10,527 bases of DNA, from NCBI GenBank assembly GCA_913054415.1, contig CAJXII010000042.1, positions 1-10,527 on the forward strand. The letters run 5' to 3'. The position numbers and the translations under genes are program-made. A model generated the notes under the pieces. It saw only the letters and a list, made by a program, of their open reading frames with translations. It searched no databases and was not told the origin of the DNA. Below, one piece after another: positions 6,105 to 10,527 of this stretch; within the stretch, counting starts at the first letter, position 1; every line of letters begins with the position of its first letter. Origin of the DNA: an uncultured Arcobacter sp. (lineage in GTDB: Bacteria; Campylobacterota; Campylobacteria; Campylobacterales; Arcobacteraceae).

Positions 6105-7296
6105 ATTTGATAATATAGTTTGCACTCATATTATTTACACTAAATATCATTATATTATATTTTTTACTATAATATTTTAGTAGTAGTTTTTGTAGAGTTG
6201 GTTGAATAGATGGGACAAACCAAGCATTGTTTGATATAGCAATCATATATTTTGTATCAAGATTTTCAAAAATTTTATCAGTAGTTGCTTCATAACAGAT
6301 AGCATTTCTGAATTTTATCCCTTTGATTGTAAAATCTGTAGGTTTTAAAGCAGGGATATAATCTTTGGCACCATCGTAAAAAGTGTTATTTATAAAATCA
6401 CGAATTTTTTCAGGTAGTGGCACAGCTTCACCAAAAGGTATTAGCACAACTTTTGTAGCGATTTGTAGTTTGTCTTTTGTAAAAAAATAACTTGCATTTT
6501 GGTATTGATTTGATTTAAAATATAAACTACCTATGATAATATCAATAGATTTGGCTTTTTGTTTTAGTATATTTACAAGCTCTCTATTTTGATTAAGCAC
6601 CATAGGTAAAGTTGTCTCAGGTAGCACTACTAGATCATATTTTTCACTTATAGCTTGATTGATAGCATCTAAATTTATTTGGATTATTTGTTGTAGTTTA
6701 TGTTTTTGCCATTTTATATCTTGGGCGATATTGATATTTGCTAGTTTGATTTTAAGATCTGGAGAATTAATAGTATGATTTTTATAAGAAAGTGTAAAAA
6801 TCAAAGGGATAATTACTAAATATCGTTTGGTATATGTAAAAGATTTAAGTATAACAATAGATATTAAAACTAAAGCAAAATCAAGATTTGTAATACCTAT
6901 ATAGCTATTTACAAATAAGAGTTTTAACTCAAACCAATTAAACCCAAAAGGGCAGATAAAACTTAAAGCAAATATATAAAAAAGTTTATAATATAGATTA
7001 TCAAATAAACCTATAAAATAAAAAAGAATAGCATAAATAAGTCCAATACCTATGATAACCAAAGGGATCAAATAGCTTAAATCATAATATATAAAACTAT
7101 AAGCTATCCACCAAAACCATACGATTGATGTCAAAAAACCTATATAAAAAAGCTCTTTTTTATCGACACTAAAAAGTAGATAAAATCCACTTAAAGCAAA
7201 TATAGTATTGATAAGTTTAGATGATAAACCAAAATACTCAAAATATATAAATGCACATAAAAATATAGTTGTTGATATAATTTTAAAAAAATTCAT
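6103..7296 (-). CDS. lnt: Apolipoprotein N-acyltransferase
   Basis: Lnt transfers an acyl chain to the N-terminal Cys of lipoproteins in the inner membrane. The first about 175 residues form several hydrophobic membrane segments (roughly 5-20, 28-43, 48-70, 74-98, 104-117 and 138-170). A nitrilase-like catalytic domain follows. The triad is recognisable: Glu227 in VVLPETTLP, Lys282 in ATKVVLIPFGE, and Cys334 in AICYEA. The later SNNAWF and SVNNMSANYI segments match the family's substrate-side motifs. At 397 residues it is shorter than E. coli Lnt (512), but of the compact form seen in Campylobacterota. It is the first gene of the unit leading into the cobalamin genes. Its ATG has no clear Shine-Dalgarno, and the nearest TATAAT is only 16 bases upstream, so the leader would be very short. 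Lnt has no known role in B12; co-transcription is positional. Confidence 0.9.
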   Translation of the reverse strand: MNFFKIISTTIFLCAFIYFEYFGLSSKLINTIFALSGFYLLFSVDKKELFYIGFLTSIVWFWWIAYSFIYYDLSYLIPLVIIGIGLIYAILFYFIGLFDNLYYKLFYIFALSFICPFGFNWFELKLLFVNSYIGITNLDFALVLISIVILKSFTYTKRYLVIIPLIFTLSYKNHTINSPDLKIKLANINIAQDIKWQKHKLQQIIQINLDAINQAISEKYDLVVLPETTLPMVLNQNRELVNILKQKAKSIDIIIGSLYFKSNQYQNASYFFTKDKLQIATKVVLIPFGEAVPLPEKIRDFINNTFYDGAKDYIPALKPTDFTIKGIKFRNAICYEATTDKIFENLDTKYMIAISNNAWFVPSIQPTLQKLLLKYYSKKYNIMIFSVNNMSANYIIK

Positions 7297-7312
7297 TTAG
7301 AATTTTAGCATA

Positions 7313-7318
7313 ATTATA
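7313..7318 (-). promoter_or_regulatory. Candidate -10 element for the lnt-cobalamin unit
   Basis: TATAAT on the minus strand lies 16 bases before the lnt ATG. Transcription would begin only about ten bases before the start codon, leaving a very short leader without a Shine-Dalgarno. The hexamer is one half of the palindrome ATTATA-G-TATAAT shared with the divergent gspG promoter. Confidence 0.45.
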
Positions 7319-7319
7319 G

Positions 7320-7325
7320 TATAAT
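7320..7325 (+). promoter_or_regulatory. Candidate -10 element for the gsp operon
   Basis: TATAAT on the plus strand ends 39 bases before the gspG ATG. A T-rich tract precedes it, in place of a clear -35. The spacing gives a leader of about 32 bases, containing the ribosome binding site GGGG (7356-7359) five bases before the ATG. It is separated by a single G from the opposite-strand -10 of lnt. Confidence 0.5.
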
Positions 7326-7364
7326 CTCGAGTAAATTTATCAAAATATATTCAATGGGGTAACA

Positions 7365-7775
7365 ATGAAAGTAAAAATCAATAATCAAAAAAGAAGAAAT
7401 AAAAAAGCTTTTACACTTATGGAGCTTATGGTTGTAATTATCATATTAGGTTTATTGGCTTCATTTGTTTTGCCAAGTTTGACAGGTAAAGGTGAAGAAG
7501 CAAAACAAAAACTTACTTGTGTTCAGATGAAAAGTATATCTGATGCTTTAAAAATGTATAAAATCAATAATTCATCTTATCCAAGCACAGAAGAGGGGCT
7601 AAATGTTTTAGTTCAAAAACATTTTTTTGAAGATGATAAGTTACCAAAAGATTCTTGGGGACAACCATATATCTATACTAAAAATGCAGATAGTTTTGAT
7701 ATATTATCACTAGGAGCAGATAAAAAAGAGGGTGGTGGTGATGATATATACTACTCAAAATGTGGGCAAAAATAA
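7365..7775 (+). CDS. gspG: Type II secretion major pseudopilin
   Basis: GspG is the main subunit of the periplasmic pseudopilus of the type II secretion system. The 136-residue precursor has a basic 15-residue leader ending KKA, then FTLMELMVVIIILGLLASFVLP, with the conserved Glu at position +5 of the mature protein (Glu20). This is the type IV prepilin signal and N-terminal helix. The body carries the GspG signature: YPSTEEGLNVLV at 72-83, DSWGQPYIY at 96-104, and the calcium-binding loop SLGADKKEGGGDDI at 115-128. The residue before the cleavage site is Ala rather than the usual Gly. Two cysteines (52 and 133) could form a disulfide. A GGGG ribosome binding site lies five bases upstream of the ATG. 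It is the first gene of the plus-strand operon. Confidence 0.93.
   Translation: MKVKINNQKRRNKKAFTLMELMVVIIILGLLASFVLPSLTGKGEEAKQKLTCVQMKSISDALKMYKINNSSYPSTEEGLNVLVQKHFFEDDKLPKDSWGQPYIYTKNADSFDILSLGADKKEGGGDDIYYSKCGQK
7728..7731 (+). promoter_or_regulatory. Ribosome binding site for the second pseudopilin
   Basis: GAGG inside the 3' end of gspG lies nine bases before the ATG at 7741. It favours that ATG over the GTG codons at 7732, 7735 and 7738, which are too close to it, and over GTG 7762. Confidence 0.4.
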
Positions 7776-8292
7776 ACCTGCATTTACCCTTTTTGAACTT
7801 GTAATAGTTGTAGTTCTTGTAGGAATTATATATTATTTTGCTATATCAAATATTAATTTTAATAAAACAAACTTAGATAAGATTAGTTTAACAAATCTAA
7901 AACAAACACTTTTAAAATATGATTTTGATGATAAAGTAGAATTAAAATGCACAGATGATAGGGCTAAATGTATGATATTTGTAGATGGAATTTTACAAAA
8001 AGATATGATTGAAAATCTTTTTAAAACAGCTCCTGAGGTATATAAGTATTCAAAAAATTTAGAACAAATAGAGTATAAAGATCTTGAACTTGAGCAACTT
8101 CAAAGATATGAGATCTGTTTTGAGTATCATATCAATAAAAGAGGAGATAGTTCACAAATGATAGTCAATCTAGGTGAAGATGGAGTTTATATATTTGATA
8201 ATATTCACGATAAACCTACATATATTAAGTATCTAAGTGATGTGCCATTGTATTTTGATGATAAGATAGCTGAGGTAAAAGATGCTTTTTAA
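7741..8292 (+). CDS. Type II secretion minor pseudopilin (GspH/I/J type not resolved)
   Basis: The 183-residue protein has a prepilin leader ending KPA, followed by FTLFELVIVVVLVGIIYYFAI, with Glu19 at mature position +5. It is therefore processed by the prepilin peptidase and placed in the pseudopilus. The rest is polar, with cysteines at 70, 77 and 126, and shows no motif that I can assign to GspH, GspI or GspJ. The low sequence identity is normal for minor pseudopilins. As in gspG, the residue before the cut is Ala. It overlaps gspG by about 35 bases in another frame. The ATG at 7741 is chosen for its GAGG; a GTG at 7762 would give a 7-residue leader and is the main alternative. It overlaps gspF by 11 bases. 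Confidence 0.8.
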   Translation: MIYTTQNVGKNKPAFTLFELVIVVVLVGIIYYFAISNINFNKTNLDKISLTNLKQTLLKYDFDDKVELKCTDDRAKCMIFVDGILQKDMIENLFKTAPEVYKYSKNLEQIEYKDLELEQLQRYEICFEYHINKRGDSSQMIVNLGEDGVYIFDNIHDKPTYIKYLSDVPLYFDDKIAEVKDAF

Positions 8293-9499
8293 ATATAAAG
8301 GTTTTGATAAAACTGGTAAAAAAATCAAATCTAAAATAGAAGCTTCATCTTTACAAGAGGCAAAATTTAAACTTAAATCTCAAAAGATTATCGTAATATC
8401 TTTGCAAGAGGATAGTTTTAATTTTTTAAACAAACTTCCATTTCAAAATAGACACAAAATCAAACCACAAGCATTAGCTACAATAAGTAGGGATCTTAGT
8501 ATATATTTGCAATCTGGAATCTCACTTTTAAATGCTATTAAACTTATAAATGAAAGATATAAAAATGATAGAAAACTAAAACATTTTTTTAGTGCAATTA
8601 TAGATTTTTTGGATGAGGGTAAAAACTTTTATACAAGTTTAGATATGCAAAAAGTGGTGCAACTTCCTGAGTTTTATCTACAATCTATCAAAATAAGTGA
8701 AGATGGTGGGATGTTGCAAGATGTTTTAATAGAATTGGCTAACTATCTCAAAGAGCAAGATAGATTAAATAAACAGATAAGTTCAGCTATGGCATATCCT
8801 ATATTTATACTTGTAGTATCATTTTTTATGGTTGGATTTATGCTAAGTTTTATTGTGCCTAAAATTACAGCTATTTTTGAACAATATGATCAAGCACTAC
8901 CTACTATTACCACTATTGTAATAACTGCTGGTAATTTTGTGCAAAATAATTGGAATCTTATTTTAATATCTATATTTGCTATAATCTCTTTATTTATATA
9001 TTTGATGAAAAAATCATATAGTTTTAAATATAAGATTGATAGATTTTTATTAAGAATACCATTTATTGGTTCATTGATAGAGTTAGGTGAGTTAAGTAGA
9101 TTTGCATATATGAACTCTATACTTATTAAATCTGGTGTGCCTGTAGTTCAATCTTTTAAGCTAGGATCAAATATCTTAAAAAATAGTGTATTTAAAAAAC
9201 TTTTTGAAGAGGCTAGTAGTAAAGTAGTTGAGGGTGAAAAGTTATCAAAAATTTTAGAAAGAAGCACTATTTATAAAGTTGATATTGCTTTTATACAGGC
9301 TATTGCTATTGGGGAAGAGACAAGTCAATTAAGCAAAATATTACAAAATCTATCAGAGTTATATTCACAAACAAACAATGATAAAATCACACTATTTCTA
9401 TCGTTGCTTGAGCCTATGTTTATGTTGATCATTGGTGCTATTATTGGTGTCATTGTTGTAGCTATGTTGTTGCCTATATTTAGTATGAATTTTCAATAA
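8282..9499 (+). CDS. gspF: Type II secretion inner-membrane platform protein
   Basis: GspF is the polytopic platform protein that couples the cytoplasmic ATPase GspE to pseudopilus assembly. The 405-residue length is typical. The N-terminal segment (about 1-45, starting with FKYKGFDKTGKK) matches the cytoplasmic GspF/PilC start. Two T2SSF domains follow at about 67-190 and 270-395. Each has the family pattern of a helical bundle with SGIS/SGVP turns (78-81 and 284-287) and IKISEDGG or IAIGEET (136-143 and 341-347). The membrane segments are about 172-193, 223-242 and 376-400. PilC of type IV pili is the same family; the neighbouring GspG with its calcium loop favours T2SS. The ATG lies inside the end of the pseudopilin gene (11-base overlap). 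Confidence 0.9.
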   Translation: MLFKYKGFDKTGKKIKSKIEASSLQEAKFKLKSQKIIVISLQEDSFNFLNKLPFQNRHKIKPQALATISRDLSIYLQSGISLLNAIKLINERYKNDRKLKHFFSAIIDFLDEGKNFYTSLDMQKVVQLPEFYLQSIKISEDGGMLQDVLIELANYLKEQDRLNKQISSAMAYPIFILVVSFFMVGFMLSFIVPKITAIFEQYDQALPTITTIVITAGNFVQNNWNLILISIFAIISLFIYLMKKSYSFKYKIDRFLLRIPFIGSLIELGELSRFAYMNSILIKSGVPVVQSFKLGSNILKNSVFKKLFEEASSKVVEGEKLSKILERSTIYKVDIAFIQAIAIGEETSQLSKILQNLSELYSQTNNDKITLFLSLLEPMFMLIIGAIIGVIVVAMLLPIFSMNFQ

Positions 9500-9502
9500 A
9501 AT

Positions 9503-10132
9503 ATGAAAAAAAGTATAGTTTTACTGATCACTCTTTTATTTATATCAATATTGTCTGTTTTGATTTTGAAAAATATGGATGATTCTCAAAAACTTATCAA
9601 AAGTGCTTCATTTGATAAATCTATATCTCAAGTGCTAGTGACTATTGAAAATATCAATCAAGAGATACCTAGATTTTTACAAAAAAATAAAGATAATATT
9701 GATGATATTTTGGCACAAACTAGTGTATTGCCATTTAATTTTAATAATGTAGATATATTATTGAATATAAGTGAATATACCCCAAAAGAGTTTAATTTAA
9801 ATCATCTACCTAAAGATATAAGGTCAAATAGTGATTTTTTAAACAATGTAGGGTTTAGTTATGAGTTTTTTCAAATTGTTAATAATCATAAATATACAAA
9901 TCAAAGGGAAGTTGATCAAGTTATAGATCAATATATATATCAAACAAATGATACAAATATTTTAAATATCAAAGATAAATTTGGGTTTATAGATGATAAA
10001 AATGTATCTACACTAATAGAGTGTGATTATAGTATCAATGTAGATGATATAAATCTTAGTGCTTCGCTTATTTTTGATCTTAATAGTTCTCAAGTCAAAG
10101 CATTTGATGTAGCCCAATCCACTAAAAACTAA
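9503..10132 (+). CDS. Membrane-anchored GspK-like protein of the secretion operon
   Basis: The 209-residue protein begins MKKSIVLLITLLFISILSVLIL, one N-terminal hydrophobic helix after two lysines, then a soluble region that would lie in the periplasm. The start resembles GspK, the pseudopilus tip subunit, whose N-terminal helix also lacks the Glu at +5, but there is no clear cleavage residue. The segment FNLNHLPKDI followed by a helix-rich stretch (about 98-160) is loosely like the GspK region that begins with NLN. This is by eye only and GspK is a weak call; the size is below typical GspK (about 300). It follows gspF after three bases with a weak ribosome binding site. The last 11 bases overlap the transposase fragment on the other strand, so the C-terminus may have been cut or changed by insertion. 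Confidence 0.55.
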   Translation: MKKSIVLLITLLFISILSVLILKNMDDSQKLIKSASFDKSISQVLVTIENINQEIPRFLQKNKDNIDDILAQTSVLPFNFNNVDILLNISEYTPKEFNLNHLPKDIRSNSDFLNNVGFSYEFFQIVNNHKYTNQREVDQVIDQYIYQTNDTNILNIKDKFGFIDDKNVSTLIECDYSINVDDINLSASLIFDLNSSQVKAFDVAQSTKN

Positions 10133-10527
10133 TCCCTAAAAAAAGAGATAAAGTACTATCTAAATCCCATTTATTTTCAAGTAGTTGATTTTTTATAGAT
10201 TTTACTTTATTAAGATGTAAAATATTTATTACAATACTTCTTAATATTGTCATAGTCATTGGATTAATATTAGCTGTATGTAAATCTTCATAAAGTGATT
10301 TATCTTTATGAAAGTGCATAGTTTCCACTTTCCAATGGTTAAGTTGTATATTATGAAAAGATTTTGCATCATCTTCAAAATTAGCAATAGCAAATGATGA
10401 TGTTGTTTTCTTTGTCATTTCACTAGTTTTCTTATTTGTATTGTGTATAGTTTTATCAATTTTGATTATAGATTTAATATGTGTCATTTTTTGATGATAA
10501 AAGCAACAATCATTTGTAAATATATAT
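10122..10527 (-). CDS. ISAs1-like transposase, C-terminal part, running off the window
   Basis: The frame is open from the right edge to the TAG at 10122; the ATG at 10487 is an internal Met rather than a clear start, since the thirteen codons upstream of it are also open. The visible part matches the C-terminal end of ISAs1/H-repeat transposases: an SFAIANFEDDAKSF stretch, then HWKVETMHFHKDKSLYED and the ANINPMTMTILRSIVINIL helix. The family pattern is HWxIExxLHxxxDxxxxED, followed by an LRxxxxN segment. Glu in HWKVE, with Lys six residues later, fits the third catalytic acid and its E-x6-K spacing in the DDE fold. The N-terminal catalytic Asps lie outside the window. I did not find a terminal inverted repeat, so an intact element or a remnant are both possible. 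Confidence 0.65.
   Translation of the reverse strand, partial: YIFTNDCCFYHQKMTHIKSIIKIDKTIHNTNKKTSEMTKKTTSSFAIANFEDDAKSFHNIQLNHWKVETMHFHKDKSLYEDLHTANINPMTMTILRSIVINILHLNKVKSIKNQLLENKWDLDSTLSLFLGISF
10122..10527. mobile_element. Left end of an ISAs1-like insertion element or its remnant
   Basis: This is the DNA carrying the transposase fragment, beside the end of the secretion operon. The outer boundary probably lies at or just left of position 10122, inside the GspK-like gene, because the transposase stop is normally close to the end of the element. No inverted repeat or target duplication could be recognised, since the other end is outside the window. Confidence 0.4.

Noticed and set aside
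6096..6125. Upstream GTG start for the kinase (adding ten residues)
   Set aside because: It lies inside lnt and has no ribosome binding site, whereas the ATG at 6095 has AGGA five bases away.
1..10527. CRISPR array, tRNA or rRNA genes
   Set aside because: No regularly spaced direct repeats and no cloverleaf or rRNA-like GC-richer blocks were seen; the window is almost fully covered by protein genes.

Overview
The window is a very AT-rich stretch of bacterial DNA. Gene content, tight overlaps and composition point to a member of the Campylobacterota (Sulfurimonas/Arcobacter-like epsilon lineage). This is inferred from the archaeal/cyanobacterial-type CobT, the compact lnt, the T2SS genes and the codon use, not from a marker gene. 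TGA is used as a stop, so the standard bacterial code applies.

Minus strand, read from right to left (7296 down to 72). The first block is a tightly packed set: lnt (lipoprotein N-acyltransferase), a ThrB2/APH-type small-molecule kinase, a CobD-type threonine-phosphate decarboxylase, CbiB and a small HD-domain protein. Neighbours overlap or nearly touch. A complete yefM-yoeB toxin-antitoxin pair follows, with a TGTACA-centred operator and a perfect 11-bp inverted repeat upstream. After a 107-base gap with a likely promoter come cobT, cobU and cobS, which abut each other. A possible next gene begins at the left edge.

Together the cobalamin genes cover lower-ligand and nucleotide-loop assembly. 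The kinase may make threonine phosphate. CobD would turn that into aminopropanol phosphate, and CbiB attaches it to cobyric acid. CobU makes AdoCbi-GDP, CobT activates the lower base, and CobS joins the two halves. No corrin-ring genes and no cobalamin riboswitch are visible.

Plus strand (7365 to 10132). A type II secretion pseudopilus operon runs divergently from lnt: gspG, a second pseudopilin, gspF and a GspK-like membrane-anchored protein. The two transcription units share a short region in which two perfect -10 hexamers lie back to back as a 13-base palindrome (7313-7325). At the right edge, the 3' end of an ISAs1-like transposase gene (minus strand, running out of the window) overlaps the last bases of the GspK-like gene, so the secretion operon appears to be cut there by a mobile element or its remnant.

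The points most worth following are the ThrB2-like kinase as a non-orthologous threonine kinase for B12, the HD protein as a possible missing phosphatase, the toxin-antitoxin pair lodged inside the B12 cluster, the symmetric divergent promoter, and the transposase boundary of the secretion operon.
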